A DNA stretch of 64,000 nucleotides from Spinellus fusiger (GCA_025094145.1 JALLLS010000004.1:496001-560000), one strand, 5' to 3'. Shown: positions 20,723 through 33,254, numbered from the stretch's first letter. A program made the numbers and translations. The notes: generated by a model from the sequence alone, not told the origin.

Positions 20723-22560
20723 TTTATGAGAACGACAGAACTATTTTATTGCCGATAGTATTATTTGGTGGATAGAGATAAATATATTCATTTACAGCAG
20801 GCCATGTTATTTGTGGTGAAGACTGGGATAGTATGTGTTAATATATTTATATCTATATATCTTGATGATCGAGATGAATAGGTACAAAAGATAGGATAAA
20901 TACAGCCAGTAGGATATTGGTATCTATAGAACAAGTAATGAGTTCCACTTTACCACTTATCTACCTGAATATTTATTTAAAAAAAAATAACTACTAGACA
21001 TACAAATGAATCATAATACAGTGTATTACTCTGCAAAACTAACTTTTATTGTAAAAGTAGCATGGAATAAATACAAGAAAAAAGAAGACTATGGGTAAAC
21101 AATGATAATAGCAAGAAATATATCAATGTACTAGTCATCCTACAACTGATATATATCATCTCACAGAAAACAGATGACTAATATACAGATAGAAGAGCTC
21201 TACTCATATGACTAGGAAGGACTATTATTACATACAAGATGATGAGAAGGGTGTTATTTATAAACTATAACTAATCTTTTTGTTATCTTTGTATTGTCTT
21301 ACTATAGAATTATAAGTCACTTGGTGGTGACTATTTCTTACATTCTAAAGTGACTGTTCTGATAGCCTAATTCTTCACTCACTGTCCATGGTGTTCTTGT
21401 TATGAATATAATATAGCAATAAATCAAAATACTTTTTAATAAATAAAAGGTTATTCTGTTGACTTTGAGACTGATTTTGAGACTGATTTATGTTTTACTT
21501 AGCATCTTAAACTATGAGCAAATTGTTTCATGTAAATGTACCGCCAAGACACTCTATTACTTTCACTACACAAAGGCCATTAAAGTAAATTGTATTTGAA
21601 ATGGATAGCCTATTCAATATAAACAATGTTTCTTATTAAGCGTGTTCTTGAGTAGAATGCAAATATCACTACAATAGTAAGAGCTCTCTGTCAGAAAACA
21701 TCTATTGGATCTTTCTCTTATCAGCTAGCATGAGTCTACTTAGCAAACAAGTATAAAAAAGCCTTTTAGTGACTTTAATAATACCTTTGTGTGAAATTCT
21801 AAGCTTCATAAAAGAATTGATTTTCTTGGTGTGCTGTTGGCAGATTGGTGGTAGGTTTTATATTTGTACACATGAGCCATCATAATGATAAACTATTCCA
21901 ATTTTAAACTGCCGATTTTATGCTGATGGTAATGCTGTTTCACTAGGATACTTATTCATCTACTTTGAGAAATGTATACAAACAGTAATCTTGAGCACTT
22001 TGAGATCAATCGGAGACACTTAGGGCATTGAGAGGCTGGTTACTGGCACAGAAGATTAGCCAAAGAGAAAGGATTTGGGGATGCCCTTGTTGGTGTGAGG
22101 AAGTAGTAGTGGGGAGATGTATTGGAAGTGCCACAAACAATATGGGGTGGCAGAAAACAAACAGTTGGTGAAAATAATAATGGTTTATTATTATTATTAT
22201 TTATTAATACCAGGAAAGAAACTAGTGTAAAGAGACAAGACATAAAGAAAACAAAACGAGAACAGGATACAGCCAATTGTCTAAGTCTACAAGGTCTTTT
22301 ATTAAAGAAGTAGACAGCTACAATTTTTTATACTACTTTCTTCTATTCTTTCCAGTGACGTTATCTCCTTTTCATTTGCAATTGATTTATTATGTCCTCA
22401 CAGAACATCCATGCAGATAGAGGAGTCATACTTCCCTATCTCATAAAACCAACATCATTTGATATCATAAATATTATTTAATCTGCTAATACATGATTAT
22501 TAAAAAGGGTTCAAGTTTAAATTTCTTTTCATCTATTTTTTTAAATAAATAAATAAATAA
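20723..22560. other. AT-rich intergenic, edge of the transposon island
   Basis: There is no supported gene. The first ~200 bp are probably 3' UTR of the KES1-like gene. Short ORFs around 22040-22310 look like chance. Confidence 0.5.
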
Positions 22561-23060
22561 AGCCCACCAGGAAGTTTAGTGGTGATGGCGTAATAGTATG
22601 GGACCATGTCTGGGGAAAAAGTGGGACAACTATACCCAGTAATTGGCATTATTGATAGCCCTAGATATATCGAGATCTTAAAAAAATAGTACCTTTATTA
22701 TCCAGCTTTTATTTATTAAATGTACCTAGAAATAGGCTATATTTTTCAGGAATTTAATACTATCAGTCATATGTGCAAGTTAGTGAAGATATGGAAGAAA
22801 AAAATGGGTGTGGTCGTAATAGAAGACTAGCCTTTCTAAAGTCCTGATTTAAACTCAATCGAGCACCTTTAGGATTTTTTGGACCATGAAGTTCAAAAAA
22901 AGATAACCAATCAAAGTAGTCTTCAAGATATTGAGGCTGTCCTGTTGCTCGAATGGCAAAAGAAAAAAGAAAGAAAAAAGACATTAGAAAATATCAATAG
23001 CCTCATTGAAAACTGTCTCGGAGATACATGCCTGTCATTGCAGATACTAATACTTTTTGT
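22561..23060 (+). pseudogene. Decayed Tc1/mariner transposase fragment
   Basis: Transposase blocks are readable in shifted frames: KFSGDGVIVWDHVWG near 22573, then IGIIDSPRYIEIL near 22645, then SPDLNSIEHL near 22836 and a C-terminal helix (SLQDIEAVLLLEWQKK). No terminal repeats were found. It abuts the next element at 23075 and is related to the fragment at 40180-40560, which also reads PDLNSIEH. Confidence 0.8.
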
Positions 23061-23074
23061 CTAATAATCTTATC

Positions 23075-24417
23075 AAGTGACCCGACAAATGTAATCGATG
23101 CTTTTAAACACAGACATCCTTTTTTGGATTCATACTTTATCTTGATAGTGTTATAACTTCATGAGTTCATTAGATAAAGGCATAAAACTTTCAATAGATA
23201 CATAGAAGATTGTATATAAGACAAGAAGAAAGTTTTATTACAAGGCTACTTAATAGCCACTATGGCCACCCTTGGCATCAATGATGGCCTGGCATCTCCG
23301 CCCCATTCTGGCAATGTGGGTGTCTGTCACTTCTTTCAATATTCTACTCCATTCCAGCATCAGGACAGTCTCTAAATTCTGTTTAGTAGAATATAAAATC
23401 TTGTCCTTCCTGATAACCTTTTTGAGTTAAGCCCATAGATGTTCAATTGGATTGAGATCGGGACTTTGTGAGGGCCAGTATGGAAGAGTTTTCAACCTCT
23501 TTGCTGCATTCCATTCACGAGTTTCCTTTCTCTTATGGGGTATAGCTTTGTTCTCCTGTAGGTGGCAACTGACTCCAGGGTTTAAGAGAGAGAGACACTC
23601 GAGCTCGGGGCAGTAGGCTTCTCCAAGTACTTCAATGTACTTGTTGGAGTTTATCCTACTCTCCACTACGACCAGTCTCCCAACACTCTCCCCACTGAAA
23701 CAGCCCCATACCATCACTCCACCACCTCCAAACTTCCTCATTTCTAGGACATTTTTAAGCTCAAAGGCCGTACCAGGTTGCCTGATGAATTTTGCGCCCC
23801 TGTCATAGCTCATCAGTTCCACTCTGGACTCATCGGACCAGGCGACCCCTTGCCACTGCTCATGGATCCACTGGTGCCTTTTATCCATATGTTTCTTGGT
23901 GAGAAGAGGCTACACCACTGGAATGAAAGAGTGGAAGCCCATGTCATCAAGGTACCTATTCACAGTCTTGTCTGATACATTGATGGCCATGCTTACCCTA
24001 ATGGTCTCCTTGGTCTGATGAGAATCGCTGACTACTGTTCTTATCAACCACCGAAGGGCCCTGTCGTCCAACTTTCTTCCTCGGCCACTCTTAGGAGAAG
24101 GTACTATCAAGCCTGTCTTCTTGAAGTGTCTTACAATATTCCCTATAGTGTTGCGAAGAACATTAAACATATGAGATGCCTCGGCTTGGGTGTTGTTCAT
24201 GTTCGGCATCTCATGGAGAATGGCTGAACGAGTCTCGAGGCTCGTCTATTTCCCATACATTTTGGGGGTCTCAGTGAAGATGTTCATGGTGTTGGATGAG
24301 TCAGACATTAGAGAGAAAAAATAATTGTTATTAAAGAAAGAAAGAGTAGTGTTTATTATTTTTGGTATAAAAATAGCCCAGAATTTGAAACAATCGATTA
24401 CATTTGTCAGGTCACTT
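23075..24417 (-). mobile_element. Tc1/mariner element, AAGTGACC family
   Basis: This 1343-bp element has termini AAGTGACCCGACAAATGTAA on the left and the matching complement on the right. The right flank is TA (24418-24419); the left flank reads TC, so the expected TA has probably mutated. The same terminus type occurs at 4840 and 40624. Confidence 0.9.
23250..24308 (-). pseudogene. Transposase of the 23-kb element, broken
   Basis: The start is at 24308 (MSDSSNTMNIFTETPKMYGK). Helix-turn-helix segments (HMFNVLRNTIGNIVRHFKKT; RVSMAINVSDKTVNRYLDDM) are followed by WSDES, KFGGGGVMVWGCF, SPDLNPIEHLW and a C-terminal GRRCQAIIDAKGGH. In-frame stops lie after MYGK (TAG, near 24250), before PLLTKKH (near 23910) and after EHLWA (near 23427). 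The second catalytic block reads NPGVSCHLQENK and is poorly conserved. The product is not functional as read. Confidence 0.9.
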
Positions 24418-24419
24418 TA

Positions 24420-24923
24420 TATACTATTTTGTTGATCTGATCTATGTTCTATATAAGTCTGAAGTGTCTAATGTATTCTAAATGTTTTTTTTAATATAAA
24501 ATATAAACAAGTAAAATAAAATATAAAGACGAATTTAAAACTTGAACTCTATTCTACAGCTCACTGTAACAAAGAAGATAATTATGGAAGAGACTAGCGC
24601 CAACTTACGCTGATACAGTATGTACCTCAACGATACTGGTCGAATCACCGAATCTGTATCATAACTTGAGGTGAAAAGAAAAGATTTTTTCAACTCCTCC
24701 GGGTAGAGGGAAAAAAAAGCACAAGTAATTCTTTGTCATTACTTATTTTTATTTCTTGTTCATTAAAAAATATTGTGTTTTCCTGAAATCTTGCTGAAAA
24801 GAAGACACAGAATGCAATTCAGAAAACCATGATCATTTTCTTCGAGAATGATAAAAGAAACTAAAGGAATAAAAATCATTTAGAGAAACAGTAACCACTT
24901 TATTCATATAGTCGAGGATGAAG
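24420..24923. other. Spacer between two Tc1/mariner elements
   Basis: About 500 bp of AT-rich DNA with no recognisable feature. Confidence 0.5.
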
Positions 24924-24925
24924 TA

Positions 24926-26263
24926 CAGTAGGGTAGCAAAAAAATTGGCAATTTAAAAAAATCCGATTGATTTCATATCATCAATACAGTGTTTTTCTTG
25001 TATCAAGAGAAATAAAACGTATTTTCTACTTTAATAAAGCTCATATTATGTTAAAGAAAGGCTATAGAATACGTATATGTAATTTATTTTTACATTTACT
25101 TATAAAAAATTATTACAAATGTAGTTTTAATAATGGGTACTCCCACCCTTGTTCTTGATGACTTCTTGCATTCGTGCTGGCATTATCTCAATCAAAGAAT
25201 TCCATGCTTTTGGCTCAAAGGAATCCCAGACTTCTTGTATAATAGTTTTGAACTTTTCTATCTTAACAGAACCATTGCATCTCTCCTGGACCTTGTCTTT
25301 CATTTGCATCCAAAGGTTTTCAATGGGGTTCAAATCGGGTGATTGAGCAGGCCACTCCAAACTATCAATTCCTCTCTCCCTTTTCCAATCACTTGCTATA
25401 ATAATTTTGTGAGTGGGTGCTCCATCTTCCATCAATATTAGGTGGCACTATAGACCCCAGAAACTTAGTAATGACTCTTCATAGACTTTCTTGACAAAAT
25501 CAACAGCCTTTCGTTCATCCTTCTCAAGCATCACTAGTTCTGACTTTTCACCATGACGAATAGCTCCCCAAACCATGACTGAAGATCTTCCACTCTTGAA
25601 TGTGGGAGCAAGACAATCTTTTTTATAGGCTTCTCCATCCTTACGTCAAACGTGAACCACTCGACTGTTTTTGCCAATTTCGAAACTACTTTCGTCAGTC
25701 CATATTACTTTTTTCTTCCACATATCAACAGTCCAATAGAGATGCTCTTTGGCAAACTTGAGTCTTCTTTCTTTATGTGTTTCATTCAAAAAAGGTTTCT
25801 TCTTTGCCACTCGGCTAAATATACCCTCTTCATGCAGTACACGTCTAACAGTGTGCTTGCTGCATTATTCGGGTATTGCTGCAACTATCTCACTTAAAGT
25901 CAATTGTCTGTTCTTGCCGATAACGTTCAGAAGGTGTCGTATTCCTCTTTCATTGAATATTTTGGGTCTTCCTGAACCTTCTTGGCGTTTGGTAGTTCAT
26001 CTTGTCTTTTGTTGATTTAGAACATTGTAGATTGTTCGCAGCTTTACTCCAGTTCTTTCAGCTATTTCTTTTACTTTCATATTTGCTTGTCAAAAATTAA
26101 CAATGGTAAGTTTTTGATCGTCTGTTAGTTGCATTTTAAATTAAATATGGATATACTTTTATTAAAAAGAAAGGAAGAAAACTGCTACAAGTGTCTCTTA
26201 TGTAAGATATGAAATATATCGGATCTCTAAAAAAAAATGCCAATTTTTTTTGCTAGCCCACTG
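24926..26263 (-). mobile_element. Tc1/mariner element, CAGTAGGGTAGC family
   Basis: This 1338-bp element has termini CAGTAGGGTAGCAAAAAAAT (left) and the matching right end (ATTTTTTTTGCTAGCCCACTG), flanked by TA at 24924-24925 and 26264-26265. The LINE at 26277 inserted 13 bp beyond its right end. Confidence 0.92.
25127..26134 (-). pseudogene. Transposase of the 25-kb element, broken by stops only
   Basis: The reading frame can be followed from the start at 26134 (MQLTDDQKLTIVNF) to the stop at 25127 (NKGGSTHY). It shows helix-turn-helix segments, a GSGRPK AT-hook-like motif, WTDESSFEIG, SSVMVWGAI, MEDGAPTH and SPDLNPIENLW. Five in-frame stops interrupt it (three TGA, one TAA, one TAG). No frameshift is needed, so decay has been by substitution. 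Each stop is one C-to-T step from CGA, CAA or CAG. Confidence 0.9.
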
Positions 26264-26540
26264 TACATGATACAAAGGCTCTTTCGCGTAATAAATATTA
26301 CCCCAAAGAGTTATAATAAAATCTACAGCAAACATTACAATCACCCATCCGTCAACACCAACACCCCCCGCCACCTATATCACACTGGATCCATTAACCA
26401 CGGACCCCACCTCAGCACCACCCGCCAAACCCTTCGAGTTTGGCCTTACCAACGTCCCCACCACCTACGACGTCCCTAAAAGCAGAAAAGAAAAACTGCT
26501 TGCCAAACGCACCCGAGCAAGAACCAACGAGGAGAACAAA

Positions 26541-27497
26541 ATGTCCGAGGTGGAAAAGGCCGACACCCACGCCCAACAAATGCTGCAGATGATGGCGGCA
26601 ATCCAAAAACAGATGGAGATCTTTGGACTCCGTATCCAGGAATTGGAGGCCCAATTGAAGGCCAAGGATGCAATGATTGCATCCCTCCAGGCTCAGGCCA
26701 CTACCAACACCACCAACACCACCACCACTGCCACCACTGCCACCCCTGCCAAGCAGGACAACTCGACTGCTGCTTCAAAGCATGCCCCAACCTCCACACC
26801 CAAACCCAAACCCACACCCACACCCACCACCTATGCCAGCATGGCAAAGAAGAACCCCCAGGCCAAGAAGCCTACAAAGGCCAAAGCAGTGCTTAAGGCA
26901 CAAGCAGTACGTGCCTTGCAGGAGCCCACTGGACCCTCAGTGTACAAATTCGTATACGTCCCTTGCCGCTGATACCTTAAGTATGGCCAGGTCCGCAAGA
27001 TGTTGGGATCGTTGAAGATCCAACAGTCACGGATCATTGACATCCACTTCCCGGCAAGGGGAACAGTTGCGCTGCTGGTCCACAGCAGCTACAAGAAGGA
27101 ACTCGAGGAGCACCTCGAGAAGCTTAAGATCAGTCCAGTGAAGGACTTCAACCCTGTGTCCACTGCAGTCATTGCAGACCCAAAGCTCCAAGGGGAAACC
27201 AACAGTACCAAGGCTGCAAAGGCCCAGGAACTCTTTGACCAGAGAGTATCAAACACCTGTCTTCGTTCCCCCACCCACTTAGGGTACAGCATTGCTCGCC
27301 ACTTTGGCTCTGGTAATGCCACTCCCCGCCTCTCTGCCACTGCCTTTGAGAAGCTCTTGGCGGATCTCAAGGCCAAGACCCCAGTTGCCAGCCGCCCCGC
27401 CACCCTTGAAGAAGAGGCCATCCAGGCATTTGGATTAGGCTCAGTTATGGAAGAAGATGAGGGAGACGCCCAGAACATCCACCGAGAAGAATTATGA
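26541..27497 (+). pseudogene. LINE ORF1 (coiled-coil, nucleic-acid-binding type)
   Basis: From ATG 26541 the frame gives a heptad-like coiled coil (HAQQMLQMMAAIQKQMEIFG, then RIQELEAQLKAKDAMIASLQ), a Thr-rich low-complexity linker and a Lys/Pro-rich basic stretch. One stop (TGA at 26970, after VPCR) interrupts it, and the frame reopens as YLKYGQVRKMLGSLKIQQSR to the end at 27497. The TGA is one step from CGA. The frame is open upstream to about 26303 without an ATG (FGLTNVPTTYDVPKSRKEKL), which may be genuine ORF1 sequence. ORF1 proteins of LINEs bind their RNA. No CCHC knuckle was seen. Its stop overlaps the ORF2 start as ATGA. Confidence 0.8.
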
Positions 27498-30400
27498 ATA
27501 GACTGAAGATTGGTCTATTGAATGCTTGTGGAATCAGGCCCAAACTGGTGAACGTTCTGAATGTGTGTGTGCAGAATGATATTGATATACTTTTAGTGAC
27601 AGAGACTTTCCTGACCAAAGACATGCAAATGTTGAGGTGCCCCTGGATACAAATACACAACTATGCTACAGCCCATGGTGATGCTGGATGAGGTTTTGAT
27701 GGAGTTTCGTTCTTTATTCGTCCTGACTTTCCTTACCATGTACATTCCTTACCAATTACTAATCCTTTTGTGGTCTCCTGTAGGATTGGCCCATATACAC
27801 TGCATGGTCTGTACCTACCTCCGAGGCTGTCATCTAGTGAGGCTGCGAAAAGGTTGAATTCACTACCCATAGACGACTTCACACTCGTCCTTGGTGACCT
27901 GAATACACGTTTAGGCCGCCTGACTGGAGATCATGGCATAAACGACAGACATGTGGGATTTGAAGACTGGATCTGCCGTCAGGATCTAACCTTGTGGAAC
28001 TCAGAGTTGGCATTTGGCCTGCCTACATATGAGCAAATTCTAGCAGATGGTCGTCGGTTTGCTAGCATTATTGACCTGTTCCTGTCAAGAAGCTACAACT
28101 TCTCCGAAGTGTGCTTGCACATTAGGGACGATCTGACGTTAGGTTCAGACCACCACTTGTGTGAGCTGTCCTTTCAGCCGGTGCTCATGCCACCGCTCAT
28201 GACAGAAACAGCTGTCCGTCGCCTCTGGAGACTGCAACGTTTAAACAAACAAACAGTCTGTGACCAGTACAAGCGATGTTTTGCAGAGAACACAGGTGAA
28301 CTGCAAAGAGAGATCCAAAAAATATTGGAAGACAAAACCCCGTTGTGCTCTGTTAAGATGGAGGACTTTGCTGAGAGACTCAATGAGTCAATCTACAAGG
28401 CCCTGGATGATAGCGTGGGGCGCGCACAATCCCATCCAAAAGCTTGGAAAGGCTACTGGAATGCTGATCTACAACAGTTAGCTGACCGTTGTCAAGAACT
28501 TTATTGTTTTAGACAACGGGTAGGCAATGATATTGAATGCATTGAAGCCCACCGCTTGTATGAGGAAGCGTGTTTAGCTTTGAAAAAGGCTATAAGGCAA
28601 GCACAACAACAAACCTGGCATGTATTTTGTGAAAGTCCGTAAGGGCTTATCAGAGATGACAAGTGCTGTGAAAGGAATGAGGCTGCGGAGACGTTCGCCA
28701 ATTTCCCTGTCATCTCCAGAGGGCCCTCGGCATGCTGCCAATCGCATGATTGACCACCTAGAGAGCGTGTTTGGCAGATCTACGGAAAGACAGGAGCGTT
28801 AGAAGTTTATTCTCCAAGACAATCCAGTCCCATGGGACGTAGACTTTATTCACTCTGCTATTCGAAAGATGCCAAATCGAAAAGCACCAGGCATTGATCA
28901 TATTAGAGCAGAAATGCTCAAACCCCTAGTTCGAGTGCTAGTGCCTCTGTTACATCAGATCTTCACATTGTGTTGGAGATGGTCGTGGACGCCTGTGGCC
29001 TGGAGAACAGCACAGGTGGTACATATTTACAAAAACAAAGGAGAGCAGGATGACCCTAGTAACTATCGGCCTATTAGCTTGACATCGGTGTTTTGTAAGC
29101 TCTTAGAAAGATGTATAGCTGGGGAGCTCCTTTCGACCATGCCTGCATTGGACATGGCTCAAGGTGGATTTCGCGCTTGTCGTGGAACTCTAGACCAGGC
29201 CCTCTGTCTCCACGAACTTATGGGGTTGTACGCTGCCCAAGGATCAGGAGAGCAAGATCCAAAACCTCCAGTCGTCGTCTTCCTAGATATTAAAGCTGCA
29301 TATGATAGTGTGGAACGCTCTGTCATATGGGAGTCGCTGATGCCCTTCGTGTCTCAGCCGTTGCTCTTGCTACTACAGAATTTGTTTGATGACATTGTGG
29401 TGAATGTGATTCTGAAAAATGTAGCATCCCGGGACATTTTACCTAAACGAGGAGTCTTACAGGGTAGTATTCTTTCTCCATTCCTTTATTCTATTTTCAT
29501 TGATACTCTTCCACGTTTCTTGAGGTTTGCTTCGGTATCCCCAATACTGGTTGGTATGCACCCACCTACCATGGGACGGTCCATTAATCTCTGTGCTCGA
29601 AATCCTTTCTCTTTTGCTTCCCCACAGGCAACTGTTCACGCATTGCTTGACGAGTTACAGAATTCCCTTCACAATCCTTTTCCTACTTCTACAGTTTCGG
29701 ATGACTCTTCTGAGTCGTCAGATTCCTCTTACAGTCCGTCTCATGTCACTGTTACTTGGGCTCCTGTGAATTGTTTGTTGTATGCTGATGATGTGGCTCT
29801 TATGGGCTGTCCAGAAGATATACATCGAATGCTGGCACTTGCCGAAATTCACTCGACCCTCCTTGGTTACAAATGGAGTCCCTCCAAATGTGAAGTACTC
29901 AATGCCCCGGCCAATGTGCCGTTTTACCTCTATGGCAACGAGCTTCCAACCTGTGATACTTTCAAGTACCTTGGTATCCCCTTTTCACGTCAAGGTATTA
30001 ACCAAGACGCACTTTTCTCACACTCACAAGTCAAGGCAATTGCAGTAATGCAAAAGCTGAGAGGAATGGGTGTAAACATGTATGGCTTTGGGATTACAGC
30101 AGCCCTAAGAGCGTATACTGTTTTTGTTCGGCCTATTCTTGAGTATGGGTTGGCTATTTGTAATGTCAATAGACTAGGCATCCGCCCGCTACAAATCTGT
30201 CAGTCTGCTTGTCTGAGACTTTGTCTTGCTAGATCTGCTACTGCTAGGTTTGGAACGATCCAGGTTGCCCAATTAGCTGCCCTCCCTAACATATACTCTC
30301 GTTTTCTTTATCTGCAAGCCAAATTTGTTGAGCGCGCAGCTACCCTTCCTGAAGACACCCTCCTCTGGTGCCTTGTCCCGCAGCTTGAAGCACCCCAGAG

Positions 30401-31085
30401 TAAAGCCAGATGGATTAAGCTACGTGACAATGTACTCTGGCAAAATGCTCAAAGAATAGGACGGGCTCACAACCCTCCTAAACATCCATTAAAAGTAGCC
30501 TATCTTGAACGTCTTCAAAGTGAAATGACTAGTCTAGTACGTGGCAAGAATCCGCTGGTGACGGTAGCCCATGGACTATGTAGACCTGTTTGGGATCCAA
30601 TTCTTCTACTACCGTGCACGCGCAAAGAAAGATATCGTCTACTAGAATGGAGGATTGCTTGGTTACCACCAACACCTTCAGTTCCTTGCCAATGTGGCCA
30701 CCCATCTGCCAATCGGGACCACTTTCTCACTTGCACATTCGTTGACCATGAACGCTCCACGTTCTTGTTCTTCTTAGTTCCTGCACCACCACAAGACGTT
30801 CATCCAATTGACTATTGTCTAAATCTTCTGCCGCGCACGGTTAAGTCTTTTGTTAAATGGCGAGACCTTTGGCCCAGTTTGTTAATACTGCTGCAAGCCA
30901 TTGATTGAGCCACGTCTACTCGAGACTTTAAGGTAGAGCCATCAGCTGGTAGCTTGCTCATTGAGGCTGCTGATGGGTGTGTTGAGCGGGAACGCCAACG
31001 CCGCCATAGAGTGCAAAGACTCCTGCAGCAACAGACGCTGTATCCTCACTTCTCCTCCGATCTCTCCTCTACCACCCATTCTTAA
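27494..31085 (+). pseudogene. LINE ORF2: EEP endonuclease plus reverse transcriptase
   Basis: The ORF begins at the ATGA overlap with ORF1. The endonuclease part shows IGLLNACG, LVTETF, LVLGDLNTRLG, IIDLFLS and GSDHHLCE. The reverse transcriptase opens with RKAPGIDHIRAEMLKPL, then NYRPISLTSVFCKLLE, FLDIKAAYDSVE, RGVLQGSILSPFLYSIF and the catalytic LLYADDVAL, followed by KYLGIPFS. A C-terminal zinc-knuckle-like CQCGHPSANRDHFLTC lies near 30690. Lesions are TGA after GDAG (27689), a frameshift near 28630, TAG after RQER (28800) and TGA at 30906. The truncated copy keeps CGA at the last site, so the real end is TAA at 31083-31085. No RNase H domain was recognised. Confidence 0.92.
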
Positions 31086-31500
31086 CCCGTTTAGCAAAGC
31101 CAGAAGCTGCTAGTGTAGTTGCTGTATTTGTGTCCTCAGGATTGTCCGAGTTGCTCTAAGTATCCCTCGTTGGATTTCGAATCGCCACAGGATGACGGTT
31201 ATCTTTTTGGTGTCCTGGTTTCCTTGCTGACTTTATGGCCTTTTGGATGTCTATTCATAATTCTCATTTTACCATCATTTCCACTCATTTTCCATCATTT
31301 TTCCCTCATTGAGGTTTTATATTCTCTTTTCTTTCCGTCTCTTCTCTCTTTGCATTATTTTTTTCACTTATGTATTTGAAGTGTTTCAATGTTTATTCTT
31401 TTTTTTTTCAAACGATCTCATAGGGTGGCTAAAATGCCCAATGCGCGAATAGCAATCAACACCCATAAATAAAAATACTTTGAACTGTACATGATACAAA

Positions 31501-31649
31501 TGATAGCTAGTAATATATTTGGAAAATATTTCATCAGAAGCAATAGAGAATTAACTATAGCTTGATATACTGTAGTGATAGCTAGTCTTTGTGATACCAG
31601 TCATTTTTGTGTATCAGCGATGAGATAATAAGTGTCTTAATGCAAATTA
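31501..31649. other. Short spacer between LINE and right arm
   Basis: About 150 bp of unique DNA; nothing was recognised. Confidence 0.5.
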
Positions 31650-31852
31650 TATGTCTTGCGTGTCTGACAGACAACGTTGCAAGCAAATAGTACACTGTCA
31701 AATGCTCGTAGCATAATTGTCCCTGCACACAATTCTTTGTTCGGCTTGTGCAAATCATAGTCTCATCCAGCAATATATGCTAAGATTACACATAATCAAT
31801 ATAAAACATAGGATTTAACTCTAAATCAATTGTGAGGTTTGCTTGTGACATT
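31650..31852 (-). pseudogene. Coding remnant, right-arm counterpart
   Basis: This is the mirror of 3745-3946. It has the same frame break after FYIDY, plus a TGG-to-TGA stop in the GWDYDL segment, and amino-acid replacing changes (V to I, R to L, V to A). It is cut off at the arm boundary near 31650. It appears more decayed than the left remnant. Confidence 0.4.
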
Positions 31853-32250
31853 TTTATTACTGTATGATATACTCTACTCAAGGTTGAGAAAGAAAGATAA
31901 AAGGAAAAGAAACGAGCGTGAATATTGATTCTATTCTATCCAATGGCTTTATTTTATATAGACAGCAGAAATATCAGAAATCTATCTTATTCTCCGAGAA
32001 AACAGGCAGGTGGGTTAAAAAGATAAAAATGATTTTGCGGTTTTGTTCACCTTTTTATAGTTAAATTTGCAAATGGACAGGTGTGTGATTTTACCTCTGA
32101 AAGTGACTCTTGTTCTTTGATCTTTTGCATCCCTAGCTGCCCTCAAAATGCATAGCCAAAACAGAAACTCATTATCTAATATAAAAATATAATGTGTCTA
32201 TTCAAGTAATTTATCAAATAGAAAAGTGAAAAGATAGGGGTACATTTATA

Positions 32251-32439
32251 ATGGGTGCATATGGTATGGTGTGGCGCACTACACACCTAAGGATCTTGTC
32301 TGCTATTAGTTCAGAAGGAGATTCCCATCCTACAGTCGGAGTACTATCTACAGTCACTTACAAAATACTAGCAGCTGCTATTATCAGTGGTACTGTGTGT
32401 ATCTTGTGCCTTTTTATTTATTTTATTGGTGTTAATTGA
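32251..32439 (+). CDS. Possible 62-aa single-TM peptide, right arm
   Basis: This is the mirror copy of the 62-aa ORF at 3157-3345 with the same C-terminal hydrophobic segment. It is intact. Nothing beyond arm-wide identity supports it as a gene. Confidence 0.25.
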   Translation: MGAYGMVWRTTHLRILSAISSEGDSHPTVGVLSTVTYKILAAAIISGTVCILCLFIYFIGVN

Positions 32440-33254
32440 ATTATCTATGGGATGGTCTGTGTATTGCATCTTATACCTATATAGGCACACTATCAAATAA
32501 ATGGACTCTATCACTGATGTAAAGGCGGTATGTATAGGACAGCAACAAAAAGGCGGCGAAAGAATAATCTGCATTAATTCAAGTCTACAGCCAACCTGTC
32601 TGGTCTATATTGCTTCTATACAATAGTTTATGTATGAGTGGCTGTGCACAATGAATATTATTTGCACTTTTTGTTGATAAAATTAGGACACTATATTTTG
32701 TTAAACTTCTGTATCTGAGTCTGCTGTTGCCCTATGTTAACGTAAAAGTCAAGATTCACCTTCACTTGGTTGCTTTTGTTATTCTTAGATTGATTCTTCT
32801 ACCACCCTGTGTCTGATCTAAAACTTACTCTCTCAAGTTCTGTCAATGTTTTATTTTCTGAATAGTTTAGTTAAATGATTTAACTCGATACTTATTAATA
32901 TCCACACAATGCCTATTTATATTGAAGAAATGATATGATTTAATTATATATGTAAAGTGACTAGTAGAAAGAGTCAGAGCTATTTGAAATGATAGGAAAA
33001 AAAAAGAAATCGGACTTAAACCCCACACTATTTTTGTACAAAATAAGTAAATAACATACACCACTTTTTACAATGTCTATGTCATTCAAAGGCATGAACT
33101 TTCACTATAGAACCTCTAAGAATTATAAAAAGAAGATACCAATATTGAGACTTGTTTAACTATCTTGCACAGGATGCTGAACATGGACTCCACCATGGTC
33201 AAGACATATAACCTATTCAACATGCCTTTTTTCTTTCTTTCAATGTGTGAAGTA

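Larger units (their letters stand above)
26277..31483 (+). mobile_element. Non-LTR retrotransposon (LINE), ~5.2 kb
   Basis: A two-ORF LINE: ORF1 at ~26541-27497 and ORF2 at 27494-31085 (endonuclease plus reverse transcriptase), then a ~400-bp 3' UTR ending AATAAAAATACTTTGAA. It is flanked by a direct repeat ACTGTACATGATACAAA (17 bp) at 26260-26276 and 31484-31500. Because the 3' end of a truncated relative also ends in ACTGTA, the true duplication may be only ~11 bp. The element is less AT-rich than its surroundings. The 5' end lacks an ATG in the ORF1 frame before 26541, so slight 5' truncation is possible. It is inactive because of stops and a frameshift. Confidence 0.93.

Noticed and set aside
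22040..22313. Short ORFs on both strands at the edge of the transposon island
   Set aside because: Low-complexity Asn/Leu runs from an ATT repeat; no conserved motif.
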